Shown here piece by piece: positions 7,740 through 16,836 of a stretch of DNA of 41,630 nucleotides (the stretch's first letter is position 1; each line of letters begins with the position of its first letter). Source of the DNA: Mycobacterium lehmannii (GTDB taxonomy: Bacteria > Actinomycetota > Actinomycetes > Mycobacteriales > Mycobacteriaceae); contig NZ_NKCN01000031.1 in NCBI RefSeq assembly GCF_002245535.1, positions 1 through 41,630 of the forward strand, given 5' to 3'. The notes under the pieces are model-generated. The model did not search any database, was not told the origin of the DNA, and was given only the letters and a program-made list of their open reading frames with translations. Made by a program: the position numbers and the translations under genes.

Positions 7740-10700
7740 AGACGCACGATATCTTGGACCGGCCCGCACCATTGGCGATCGTCGGGATCGGATGCCGCCT
7801 ACCGGGCGGCGTCAACTCCGCCCAGGACTACTGGCGGCTATTGACCGACGGCGTCGACGCCACCCGCGAGGTCCCCGAATCACGCTGGAACGCCGATCGA
7901 TTCCACGACGCCAACCCGAAGAAAGTCGGCAAGATGGTCACCCGTCGTGGCGGATTCCTCGACGACATCGACCAGTTCGATCCGCAGTTCTTCGGCATCT
8001 CGCCGCGGGAGGCGCATTCGATCGACCCGCAGCAACGCCTGATGCTGCAGACCACCTGGGAGGCGCTGGAGGACGGGGGAATCCGGCCCGACCACCTGGC
8101 CGGAACCGATGTTGGGGTGTTCATCGGCGGCTTCACGTTGGACTACCAGTTGTTGCAGAACCAGGGCCGCGGCAGCCGCTACCAGTTCAAGACGCATTCC
8201 GCCGCCGGGATGATGATGACGATGCTGGCGAACCGGATCTCGTTCGCCTTCGACTTCCGCGGCCCGAGCATGACGATCGACACGGCGTGTTCGAGCTCAC
8301 TCGTCGCGGTGCACCTTGCGGCACAGAGCATCTGGAACGGTGAGAGCGAGCTCGCGCTGGCCGGCGGCGTCAACATCATGATCGGACCCAACACCGCGAT
8401 CGCGGAGTCCAAGAGCGGATTCCTCAGCCCCGACGGGCGCTGCAAGGCCTTCGACGAGTCGGCTGATGGCTATGCGCGCGGCGAGGGCGGTACCGTCGTC
8501 GTCATCAAGCCCCTCGAGCAGGCGTTGCGCGACGGCGACGAGATCTACGCTCAGATCCTCGGGACCGCGGTGTCTCAGGACGGCCGTACCGACGGCATCA
8601 CCGTGCCCCGCGCGCAGGCTCAGGCGGCGGCGATCACCTCGGCGCTGCGCCGGGCCGGTGTCCGGGCGACCGATGTCGGCTACGTCGAAGCGCACGGCAC
8701 CGGAACACCCGTCGGCGACCCGGTCGAGATGCGCGCGCTGGCCGCGACGCTCACATCAGAGCGCACAGACCCCCTTCCCATCGGATCGGTCAAGACCAAC
8801 ATCGGTCACCTCGAAGCGGGCGCGGGCGTCGCCGGACTGATCAAGACGGCGTTGGTGCTCAAGCACGGCTTCATCCCCGCGCACCTGCATCTCCAAAACC
8901 CCACCAGCCAAGTCTCTCTCACCGAGCTCAAGCTCGATGTGCCGCGCGCGGGCCGCCCCTTTCCCGCCGGCCGACGGATCGCCGGGGTCAACTCGTTCGG
9001 TTTCGGCGGCACCAACGCCCACGCGGTGCTCGCCGAACCACCGACTGCGGTCGAGACGCCCGCATCGAGCACGGCCGAGCACCTTCCCGTCACGCTGCTT
9101 CCGATCTCGGCGCGCAGCGAGGAGGCCCTGGTGGCCACCGCGCGCCAGTTGGCCGACCACCTGGACGCCGCTCCGAACATCGACCTGTCCGACCTGAGAT
9201 TCACGCTGACTCAACGACGCTCACACCTCAGCCACCGCCACACCCTGGTCAGCGCCGACATCTCCGATGCACGTGAGCAACTACGTGCCCTCGCCGACGG
9301 GGGCCAGCTCGCCTCGGCGCGCACGTCGTCAACCACGCCGAAGCTGGCGTTCGTCTGCAGCGGCATGGGCCCGCAGTGGTGGAAGATGTGCCGCGGGCTC
9401 CTCGACGTCCTGCCCGCCTTCACCGAGAGCATCGCGCGAAGCGATCGCGAGCTGGCGCGCCACGCCGACTGGTCGCTGATCGAGGAACTCCGGCGCGGCG
9501 AAGCGGATTCCCGGATGAGTGAGACCGAGTTCGCCCAGCCGGCCAATTTCGCGATCCAGATCGCCCTGGCCGCACAACTCGACCAGTTCGGCATTCGCCC
9601 CGATGCCGTGATCGGCCACAGCGCAGGCGAAGTCGCCGCCCACCATCTCGCCGGGCTCCTCACCTTCGAACAGGCGATCGAGGTCATCTACCACCGCAGC
9701 AGGCTCCAACAGCGGACGAGCGGACAGGGCCGCATGCTGGCCGTCGGCCTGGACACCGACTCGTTGATGGCCGCGCTCGACGACGAGATGCGCCAGGAGT
9801 TCGGAGGCCGGGTTTCGGTGGCGGCGGTCAACAGCCCCTCCGCGGTCACCATCGCCGGGGACGGCGATGTCCTCGACGACATCGCCCGCCGGTTGGACGA
9901 CGCCGGAGTCTTCACCCGCTACCTGACCGGCAAGGTGCCCTATCACACCCATTACATGGATGCGATCAAGAAGGATCTGCAGAACGCCCTGCACGATCTG
10001 TCGTCACAGCCGGCGACGCTCCCGCTCTACTCGACGGTCACCGGCGGCCTGTTGAAGGAGTACCGCTCCGGTGCCGCCTACTGGTGGCAGAACACCCGCG
10101 CCACAGTTCTTTTCGAGCCGGCCATCCGCCGGATGCTCGACGACGGCTACACGCACTTCGTCGAACTGGGGCCGCATCCGGTGCTGGCGTCGTCGATCTT
10201 CGAGATCGCCGGCGCGCAGAAGACCCTCGTTCAGGCCACCCAGCGACGCAACGACGACGACGTGCGCACGTTCATGACCGGCCTCGGCGCGCTTCACGAC
10301 CACGGCCACGACATCGACTGGGAGGCGATGTATCCGCGCGGTGACGCGCGCTTGCTCAAGCTGCCCGGCTACCCGTGGCAGACCCGGCGCTACTGGAACG
10401 AGACCCAGGAGGCCACCGAATCGCTGCACTATCACCCGGTGCACCCGTTGCTGGGCCAGCCGGTCAGTGCCGTGCATCCCACGTGGGAAATCGAATTGAG
10501 CACCGCGCTCGTCCCGTTCCTCGACGACCACCGGGTCCAGGGCAGCATCGTCGTACCCGGTGCGGTCTACGTCGAGCTGTCGCTGGCAGCGGCGAAGGAG
10601 ACCTACGGCGTGGACCTCGCTGTCGAGGATTTGGTGCTGCACCGCGCGCTCATCCTCGACGACACCTGCGACCCCCTCCTGCGGACCACCCTCAACCAGG

Positions 10701-13246
10701 ACACCGGCGCCCTGGAGTTCGCCGCTCACACCGCCACCCCCGACGGTGAACTCAAGTGGACGATCACCGCCACGGCCGAACTCACGAGGCTGCCGAAATC
10801 GGCGGGCGCCCCGCCTCCGATGGCCGAGGCGGCGCCGGTCAACGCTCTCAGCGGCGACGAGTTCTACGCCCTCACCGAAGCCATCGGATTTGATTACGGG
10901 GCGGCGTTCCGAGCCGTCACCGGCCTCACCGCAGGCGACGGCTGGGTGGTCGCCGAAATGGAGATCCCGGCGCCGATCGCCGCCGAGCTCGACGACTACC
11001 GGTTCCACCCGGCGCTGATCGACGGGGCATTTCAAACACTCTTCGGCGCACCGCTTTCCGGCGGGAACGCCACCGAAGGCCCATACCTGCCAACCCGAAT
11101 CCGGCGCAGCGCCGTGTACGGCACCCCCAAGGGGGACATGACCGTACGACTGGCCGTCAGGTCGGCGACCGCCGAGGAGATCGAAAGCGACATCACGATC
11201 TGCGACCATCGCGGTGAGCGGCTCGCCGTCTTCGAGGGCTTCACGGTGCGATCGCTGAGCGCCTCGACGCGCATGTCGCCGGAACGAATCGACAAGGGGC
11301 TCTACGAACTCCAGTGGGTTCCCGCGGCCGACCCGAGCGTTGAGGACGGCACGGAGCCCGTCCCTACCTCATGGCTGGTCTTCGTCGACGAAACCGGGTT
11401 CGGCTCGGCGCTCGCCGATCGACTGCGGCACGGCGGCCAGCGCGTGCACACCGTCGCACACCGCCGCGTCGACACCGTCACCACGGTCGACGGCGGATAC
11501 ACGATCGACGAACGGCGCCCTGAACACGTGGCCCAGCTGTTCGACCAACACCTCGCCGAAGACAGCGAACTCACCGGCGTCATCGACTGCTGGTCAATGG
11601 ATCTCGACGCCGATCCGCAGGCGTCCGACGGGAACAGCGCCAACCACCTCGGCGTCCTCACGCTGCTACGCATCGCCAAGGCGCTGGCCGCACACGACAG
11701 TGTGAGGCCACGCGTGTACGTCGTCACCGCGAACGCTCAACCGGCACTGGGCACCGAACCGCTGGCCGTCGACCAGTCCACCGTCTGGGGGCTCGGCAGG
11801 GTCGTCGGTCATCAGGAGTTCGTCGAACGATGGGGCGGTCTCATCGACATCGACGACACCGACGGCGCCGCCGACACCGCCGCGCGTGTCTGTCGGCACA
11901 TCCTCGATCCCACATCCGAGGATCAGGTGGCCTTCCGCGGCGAGGCGACGCTGGTCCCGCGGTTGCGACACAGCACGAACCTCACAACACCGTTTCCCAC
12001 CAAGCTTTCGCCCACCGCGACCTACGTCGTCACCGGCGGCACCGGCGCGCTCGGCCGCACCGTCGCCACCTATCTGGCCGAGCACGGCGCACGACACATC
12101 GCGCTGCTGAGCAGAAGCGGGCTGCCACCGCGCGACCGGTGGCCGAGCATCACTCCCGACGACCCCCAGTTCACCGCCGTCGACACCGTTCGGGCCGTCG
12201 AGCGCCTCGGAGCGCAAGTCAGCGCGGCCAGTGTCGACATCACCGACGCCGACGCGGTGGCCGCCTGGCTGGCCGACCACGACCGCAACGGAGACAGACC
12301 GGTTCGCGGCGTCATCCACGCCGCGGGTGCAGTCCACGACCAGCTACTCGTCAACGTCAGCGAAGACGATTTCCTCAAGGTGCTGGGCCCGAAGGTCACC
12401 GGCACCCGGGCGCTGCACACCGCGTTCGCCGGCCAGGAGCTCGACTTCTTCGTGATGTTCGGATCCGCCGGCTCGGTCATCGCCTCACCCGGGCAGGGCA
12501 ACTACGCCGCCGCCAACGCGTTCCTCGATGCGTTCGCACATCAGCGACAGGCCCAGGGGCTGCCGGCCCTCACCGTGGGCTGGGGACCCTGGTCGGTGGG
12601 AATGGTGGAGGATCTCAACCTCGAAAACGTCTACGCTATGCGGGGAATCGAGTTGATCACCCCGGCGACAGGGGCGTTGATCCTCGACCGTCTGATCAAT
12701 CAGAGCACTCCGAACGTCATCGCGATCAGCGCGGACTGGAACCGTGCCCGGCAACTTCTCGGCGGGCACCTGCCGAGGATGTTCGCCGACCTCGATGCCG
12801 CTACCGCCTCGCCGACGGAGGCCGGGGCGGACGGGTCGTTGCTCGACGTGCTGGCGAAGACACCGGAGCCCGAGCGTATCAACGTGATCACCGATCAGGT
12901 CGAGCGACTCGTCGCTTCGGTGTTCGACTGTGCGGTCACCGATTTCGCGAACGACGACATGCTCGACGACATCGGTTTGGACTCGATGATGGCGATGGAC
13001 TTCAGGGTCAGGATCAACACCACGTTCTCAATCGACCTGCCGGTGCTGGAGATTCTGAAGGGCGTCAGCGTCGATTCGTTGGCCGCTCGCGTGCTCGACG
13101 AACTGCACACCATCCACGGTGAGACGCCCGCTGCGGAGGCCGCACCCCCGGCCGGAGCGGGCGATGTCGATCAGCTGATCGGCGAGATGTCAGAAACCGA
13201 TCTGCGCGAACTCCTTGCAGAACTCGAAGGTGACGCAGCGCCGTGA
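7736..13246 (+). CDS. Type I polyketide synthase, KS-AT-DH-KR-ACP, single module
   Basis: A cytosolic 1836-residue megasynthase. The KS runs from about residue 12 to 440, with active Cys185 in DTACSSS and the two His in EAHGTGT and NIGHLEA. The AT nucleophile is Ser629 (GHSAGE). Its specificity loop reads YHTH (736-739), neither the methylmalonyl YASH nor the malonyl HAFH signature. The DH has His932 in HRVQGSIVVP and Asp1096 in DGAFQ. A structural KR half follows, then an active KR with GGTGALG near 1434, Ser1577, Tyr1590 and the nearby Asn. The ACP attaches phosphopantetheine at Ser1750 (GLDSMM). No ER, thioesterase, reductase or loading domain is present. Size and domain order resemble mycobacterial PpsD. 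The C-terminal tail ends in SETDLRELLAELEG, like a docking helix. One module with full DH/KR set suggests either one extension of a supplied starter or iterative synthesis of a conjugated polyene (inference). Confidence 0.93.
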   Translation: MKTHDILDRPAPLAIVGIGCRLPGGVNSAQDYWRLLTDGVDATREVPESRWNADRFHDANPKKVGKMVTRRGGFLDDIDQFDPQFFGISPREAHSIDPQQRLMLQTTWEALEDGGIRPDHLAGTDVGVFIGGFTLDYQLLQNQGRGSRYQFKTHSAAGMMMTMLANRISFAFDFRGPSMTIDTACSSSLVAVHLAAQSIWNGESELALAGGVNIMIGPNTAIAESKSGFLSPDGRCKAFDESADGYARGEGGTVVVIKPLEQALRDGDEIYAQILGTAVSQDGRTDGITVPRAQAQAAAITSALRRAGVRATDVGYVEAHGTGTPVGDPVEMRALAATLTSERTDPLPIGSVKTNIGHLEAGAGVAGLIKTALVLKHGFIPAHLHLQNPTSQVSLTELKLDVPRAGRPFPAGRRIAGVNSFGFGGTNAHAVLAEPPTAVETPASSTAEHLPVTLLPISARSEEALVATARQLADHLDAAPNIDLSDLRFTLTQRRSHLSHRHTLVSADISDAREQLRALADGGQLASARTSSTTPKLAFVCSGMGPQWWKMCRGLLDVLPAFTESIARSDRELARHADWSLIEELRRGEADSRMSETEFAQPANFAIQIALAAQLDQFGIRPDAVIGHSAGEVAAHHLAGLLTFEQAIEVIYHRSRLQQRTSGQGRMLAVGLDTDSLMAALDDEMRQEFGGRVSVAAVNSPSAVTIAGDGDVLDDIARRLDDAGVFTRYLTGKVPYHTHYMDAIKKDLQNALHDLSSQPATLPLYSTVTGGLLKEYRSGAAYWWQNTRATVLFEPAIRRMLDDGYTHFVELGPHPVLASSIFEIAGAQKTLVQATQRRNDDDVRTFMTGLGALHDHGHDIDWEAMYPRGDARLLKLPGYPWQTRRYWNETQEATESLHYHPVHPLLGQPVSAVHPTWEIELSTALVPFLDDHRVQGSIVVPGAVYVELSLAAAKETYGVDLAVEDLVLHRALILDDTCDPLLRTTLNQDTGALEFAAHTATPDGELKWTITATAELTRLPKSAGAPPPMAEAAPVNALSGDEFYALTEAIGFDYGAAFRAVTGLTAGDGWVVAEMEIPAPIAAELDDYRFHPALIDGAFQTLFGAPLSGGNATEGPYLPTRIRRSAVYGTPKGDMTVRLAVRSATAEEIESDITICDHRGERLAVFEGFTVRSLSASTRMSPERIDKGLYELQWVPAADPSVEDGTEPVPTSWLVFVDETGFGSALADRLRHGGQRVHTVAHRRVDTVTTVDGGYTIDERRPEHVAQLFDQHLAEDSELTGVIDCWSMDLDADPQASDGNSANHLGVLTLLRIAKALAAHDSVRPRVYVVTANAQPALGTEPLAVDQSTVWGLGRVVGHQEFVERWGGLIDIDDTDGAADTAARVCRHILDPTSEDQVAFRGEATLVPRLRHSTNLTTPFPTKLSPTATYVVTGGTGALGRTVATYLAEHGARHIALLSRSGLPPRDRWPSITPDDPQFTAVDTVRAVERLGAQVSAASVDITDADAVAAWLADHDRNGDRPVRGVIHAAGAVHDQLLVNVSEDDFLKVLGPKVTGTRALHTAFAGQELDFFVMFGSAGSVIASPGQGNYAAANAFLDAFAHQRQAQGLPALTVGWGPWSVGMVEDLNLENVYAMRGIELITPATGALILDRLINQSTPNVIAISADWNRARQLLGGHLPRMFADLDAATASPTEAGADGSLLDVLAKTPEPERINVITDQVERLVASVFDCAVTDFANDDMLDDIGLDSMMAMDFRVRINTTFSIDLPVLEILKGVSVDSLAARVLDELHTIHGETPAAEAAPPAGAGDVDQLIGEMSETDLRELLAELEGDAAP

Positions 13247-14091
13247 GTGGGGCGGCTTCGACGGCGGTGCACGTGCGAGGACTCTCGAAGGCCTACCGAC
13301 CGATCCAGGCCGTCCGGGACCTCGACCTCGACGTCGCCGCAGGCGAGGTCTTCGCCATCCTCGGTCCCAACGGCGCAGGGAAGTCTACGACGATAGAAAT
13401 CCTGGAGGGCAACAGAACTCGCGACACTGGACGAGTGCGAGTACTAGGCGAGGACCCGGGGACGGCGGGACGGAACTGGCGGGCCAGGATCGGCATCGTG
13501 CTGCAGGACGTCAGCGACGCCGGGATGCTCTCGGTTCGCGAGAGCGTGCAGATGTTCGCAAGTTGTTACGGCACCGCTCGGGAACCCGAGGACGTGCTCG
13601 AGCTCGTCGGTCTGGGTACCGTCGCGGACTCCCGGGTGCGCACGCTGTCGGGCGGTCAACGCCGTCGCCTCGACGTCGCGCTCGGCATCATCGGCAGGCC
13701 CGAACTGCTGTTCTTGGACGAACCCACAACCGGTTTCGACCCAGAAGCGCGGCGGCAGTTCTGGCGGCTGATCCAATTGCTGGCCGCCGACGGAACCACC
13801 ATCCTGCTGACCACCCACTACCTCGAAGAGGCTGCCGCTCTGGCCGACCGCGTCGCGGTGATCGCAGGCGGAAGGGTGGTGGCCGTCGACTCGCCGGCCC
13901 GATTGACCGAGCACGTGAGCTCGGCAGCCACGGTGCGATGGCTGGAGGACGGCCAGATCCGGGTCCAGACAACGGATTTCCCGACCGATTTCGTCCGTCG
14001 CCACAGCAGGGACGGCGCCGAACTGGCGCAGCTGACGATCAGTCGACCGACACTCGAAGACGCGTACCTTCACCTGATCGGCCAGCCATGA
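13243..14091 (+). CDS. ABC transporter ATP-binding protein (DrrA-like)
   Basis: A 282-residue ATPase that would energise the permease encoded next. Walker A GPNGAGKST is at 41-49, the signature LSGGQ at 135-139, Walker B LLFLDE ending at Glu160, and the H-loop His at 192 (TTHYLEEA). A short C-terminal domain follows, as in DrrA/NodI-type drug and lipid exporters. GTG 13243 overlaps the PKS stop codon (GTGA), and its own stop overlaps the permease ATG. Translational coupling to the PKS argues that it exports the PKS product or protects the host from it. Confidence 0.93.
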   Translation: MSGAASTAVHVRGLSKAYRPIQAVRDLDLDVAAGEVFAILGPNGAGKSTTIEILEGNRTRDTGRVRVLGEDPGTAGRNWRARIGIVLQDVSDAGMLSVRESVQMFASCYGTAREPEDVLELVGLGTVADSRVRTLSGGQRRRLDVALGIIGRPELLFLDEPTTGFDPEARRQFWRLIQLLAADGTTILLTTHYLEEAAALADRVAVIAGGRVVAVDSPARLTEHVSSAATVRWLEDGQIRVQTTDFPTDFVRRHSRDGAELAQLTISRPTLEDAYLHLIGQP

Positions 14092-14945
14092 CCGATATCG
14101 AACACGTCACCGCCCCAGCGCCGCCGCGACACCGCGCCACCGCACGAGCTGCGCTCCCGTCGCCGCTGCGGATCGGGCTGTCGCGGGTCGTTCCCGAACT
14201 GAAGATGTTCTACCGCCGGCCCGAACAGGTGGTGTTGACGTTCTCCATGCCCGCGGTGATCTGCCTGCTGCTGGGTTCGATCTTCTCCGCGGAGCTGCCC
14301 GGCAGCCAGACCAGCACCGGTGCGGTGATCGCGGCGAGCATGCTCGCCTACGGCATCCTGGCGACGTCGTTCGTCAACCTCGGCACCAGCATCGCCGTCG
14401 ACCGTGACACCGGCGCGTTGCGTCGACTTCGGGGCACACCGACAACGGCGTCGTCGTACTTCATCGGCAAGATCGTGCTGGTCGCCGTGGTCAGCCTCGC
14501 CGAGGCCGTCCTGCTGTTGGCGGTGGGTGTGCTGGTCTTCGGCCTGCGGCTGCCGAGTGACGCGTACGGCTGGTTCACCCTCGGGTGGGTGTCGGTCCTT
14601 GGCATCGTCAGTTGTTCGCTGCTGGGCATCTTCATCAGCAACCTGGCGAGCAACGCCGTGTCCGCTGCGGTCATCACTAACGGCCCATCGGTGGCGCTGC
14701 AGTTCGTCTCGGGCACCTACGTGCCGCTGATGATCCTGCCGACATGGATGTTGGTGATCGGATCCCTTTTTCCGGTCAAGTGGATGGCCCAAGGATTCCG
14801 GTCGGTGCTGCTGCCCGCCGAGATGGTCGCGCTGGAACCCGCAGGCAGCTGGGAACACTGGCGCATCTTCCTGGTGTTGGCGGCGTGGAGCGTCGCCGGG
14901 CTGATCGGTTGCCTCGCAGTGTTCCGATGGTCGGACCGGGCCTGA
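14088..14945 (+). CDS. ABC-2 type transporter permease (DrrB-like)
   Basis: A 285-residue membrane protein with six predicted helices after a 40-residue Pro/Ala/Arg-rich cytosolic N terminus. The ABC-2 pattern includes FYRRPEQVVLTFSMPAVICLL, DRDTGALRRLRGTP between helices 2 and 3, and the conserved late block TYVPLMILPTWMLVIGSLFPVKWMAQGF. A longer open frame extends upstream through the ATPase gene, but ATG 14088 overlapping the ATPase stop (ATGA) is clearly the start. It is the last gene of the operon and converges on surE with a 10-bp gap. Confidence 0.92.
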   Translation: MTDIEHVTAPAPPRHRATARAALPSPLRIGLSRVVPELKMFYRRPEQVVLTFSMPAVICLLLGSIFSAELPGSQTSTGAVIAASMLAYGILATSFVNLGTSIAVDRDTGALRRLRGTPTTASSYFIGKIVLVAVVSLAEAVLLLAVGVLVFGLRLPSDAYGWFTLGWVSVLGIVSCSLLGIFISNLASNAVSAAVITNGPSVALQFVSGTYVPLMILPTWMLVIGSLFPVKWMAQGFRSVLLPAEMVALEPAGSWEHWRIFLVLAAWSVAGLIGCLAVFRWSDRA

Positions 14946-14955
14946 CGCCGCCGGC

Positions 14956-15729
14956 CTAGCGACCGTCTGCCAACCACTTGCGCACGAGATCACCGTCGTG
15001 CGCTTCGACCGATCGCAACTCCGTCAGCGTCGGATGCCCGGCGTCCAGCAGGGCGCTGTCGGTGTCGTGCTCCGGTTCGTCCGACACCTCCACCTCGCTC
15101 AGGCGCACGCCGCCGTCACGGACCTCCTCAACCCGCGTCTGTACGGCCCCGCCCCGAGCCAGCCGCGCGTGGCGCAGCGGACCGAGATCGTCCGCGGGCC
15201 GGTCGGGAACATTGAGGGACAGCACGGTGCCATCGGGTGCGTCGAGCAACAGTTTCAACACCGGCGCCACCAGACCTGCGGCGGTCTCCCAGTACCGCTC
15301 GCCGGTGGGATGCAGCGCGACGTCCAGCGATACCGCCAGGGCGCGGGTGTCGCTGATCTTCGCGGTGAGCGCCGCGCCGATCGTGCCGGAGTGCAGGATG
15401 GCGCGGCCGACGTTGGCGCCGTGGTTGATTCCGGAAAGGACGAGGTCCGGTCGAGGATCGAACCAACCGTTGAGCGCGGCGGCGACGATGTGGCCGGGCT
15501 GAGCCTGCACCGCCCACGCCTCGACACCGTCGAGGGCGGGTATCTCCCGGGCCTCGACGACCGTGCGGCCGTCGCGGCGGACTGCGCTCAGCGCGGCGCT
15601 CGCGCCGCTGGCCTGCTCGGCCGGGGCGGCGACGATCACCTCCAGCCCCGCCTCGATCGCCGCACTCGCCAGCGCGTGCAGGCCGGGCGAGTCGATCCCG
15701 TCGTCGTTGGTCACCAATGCCCGCGGCAT
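14956..15729 (-). CDS. surE: 5'/3'-nucleotidase SurE
   Basis: A 257-residue metal-dependent phosphatase that removes phosphate from nucleoside 5'/3'-monophosphates. The N terminus MPRALVTNDDGIDSPG carries the adjacent metal-binding Asp9-Asp10. Further metal-binding Ser and Asn positions are seen in VLSGINHGANVG. ATG 15729 is preceded by a strong GGAGGGGG ribosome-binding site. An in-frame extension upstream to 15855 lies within the neighbouring kinase gene and is not part of it. The stop faces the PKS operon's last stop. The kinase gene upstream is on the same strand 28 bp away, so the two are probably cotranscribed. Confidence 0.93.
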   Translation of the reverse strand: MPRALVTNDDGIDSPGLHALASAAIEAGLEVIVAAPAEQASGASAALSAVRRDGRTVVEAREIPALDGVEAWAVQAQPGHIVAAALNGWFDPRPDLVLSGINHGANVGRAILHSGTIGAALTAKISDTRALAVSLDVALHPTGERYWETAAGLVAPVLKLLLDAPDGTVLSLNVPDRPADDLGPLRHARLARGGAVQTRVEEVRDGGVRLSEVEVSDEPEHDTDSALLDAGHPTLTELRSVEAHDGDLVRKWLADGR

Positions 15730-15757
15730 GCGCCTACCCCCTCCGTTCGCAAGGCCG

Positions 15758-16729
15758 CTACTTCCATGGGCGCAACTCCACCCGCTCGGCAAGCGTCTCC
15801 ACGGCGCGCGCACCTCCGGTGCCCAGCCCGTGCCGCACGACGTTGAGCGCCCCACAGGCCGCCCCGATCTGCATTGCCTGTCGCAGCGGACGTCCGCTCG
15901 CCAACGCGGCGACGATGCCCGCAGTCATCGAGTCCCCGGCACCCTTCGAGTCGGCCGGTTCCAATGTCGGCATCGTGATCTCGACGACGGCACTGTCGTC
16001 GTCCTCACCGAGCATGGCCAGCGCCGGAGCGTCACCGGCGCGCGACACGACGATGATGTTCGCGCCCTCCTTGCGCATCGACCGCATGGCGGCGACCAGA
16101 TCCTTGGCGTCCTCCGATTTCGCCCGGCCGTCGTCGAGCAGCTCTTCATGGCTGACCTTGATGAGGTCCGGGCCGCCGGCGAGCACCGCCTCGAGCCGCG
16201 CGCCGGACAGGTCCGCCGCCACCTTGCAGCCGTTGGCGCCGAGGTCGGTGGACAGGCGGCGGTACAGGTCGGCGGGCAGTACGTCGTCTTCCTGCGGGCC
16301 GGACAGCAGGACCCGGCCGTGGGTCAGACCCTCGGTGAGGGTGAGCTCGTACAGAGAGTCCAGTTCGTGGCGGTCGAGCGGGCTGCCAGCAGCCTCCGCG
16401 ATCACGTCACGGTCACCCGAGCGGCGATCGTGCACATACGCGCCGTTGCGCGCGCTGACCGGCACGGTCTGCACGGTGACGTTCTGCGCGGGCAGCAGGT
16501 GGCCGAGGACGTCGCCTGTCTCCCCGCCGAGGGCCGAGCACAACACGACCGGCACACCGAGCGAGGACATCATGCGTGACTGCCAGACACCCTGGCCGCC
16601 GGCGTGGACGTGGATGTCGGCGTCCCCGGAGCGGTTCTCGACCGTCACGGTGAGCACGGGCAGCGGGGCGAAGATGACGACGGCGGAGCCGCCGTCGGGT
16701 TTGTCGTCTCGAGATTCCCTGTCTGTCAT
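15758..16729 (-). CDS. PfkB family carbohydrate kinase (1-phosphofructokinase-like)
   Basis: A 323-residue ribokinase-fold sugar kinase. The substrate-binding motif near the N terminus reads HVHAGGQGVWQSRMMSSLG, resembling the GGxGxN block of 1-phosphofructokinase/tagatose-6-phosphate kinases but with Trp-Gln after GV in place of Asn. The anion-hole catalytic motif near the C terminus is DSKGAGDSMTAG with the base Asp. ATG 16729 is used; ATG 16747 and GTG 16753 are in-frame alternatives, and no clear ribosome-binding site decides. It precedes surE on the same strand. No phosphotransferase genes are nearby, so the substrate is uncertain. Confidence 0.85.
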   Translation of the reverse strand: MTDRESRDDKPDGGSAVVIFAPLPVLTVTVENRSGDADIHVHAGGQGVWQSRMMSSLGVPVVLCSALGGETGDVLGHLLPAQNVTVQTVPVSARNGAYVHDRRSGDRDVIAEAAGSPLDRHELDSLYELTLTEGLTHGRVLLSGPQEDDVLPADLYRRLSTDLGANGCKVAADLSGARLEAVLAGGPDLIKVSHEELLDDGRAKSEDAKDLVAAMRSMRKEGANIIVVSRAGDAPALAMLGEDDDSAVVEITMPTLEPADSKGAGDSMTAGIVAALASGRPLRQAMQIGAACGALNVVRHGLGTGGARAVETLAERVELRPWK

Positions 16730-16836
16730 GGGTTGCGGAGTACCCATCCGCACCGCGGACTACCCGACGGCAAGGCCCTCGCGCCCGCGCGCCCGACTAG
16801 AGTCCCTGGCGTTCTGTAGATCGTGTGGGAGGTGCC

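Noticed and set aside
6327..7772. 481-residue antisense frame opposite the halogenase-like gene
   Set aside because: No domain signature, and the plus-strand frame has clear family motifs throughout.
10004..11209. 401-residue antisense frame within the PKS
   Set aside because: Opposite the DH region with all PKS residues intact; composition is that of reverse-complement high-GC coding sequence.
13215..14087. Upstream extension of the ABC permease open frame
   Set aside because: It runs through the ATPase gene in another frame and reads as Arg-rich shadow sequence; ATG 14088 overlaps the ATPase stop.
16742..16836. Possible thiamin (TPP) riboswitch before tenA
   Set aside because: The gap is only about 100 bp and I see neither the CTGAGA nor the ACCTGATC-type conserved segments of a thi-box.
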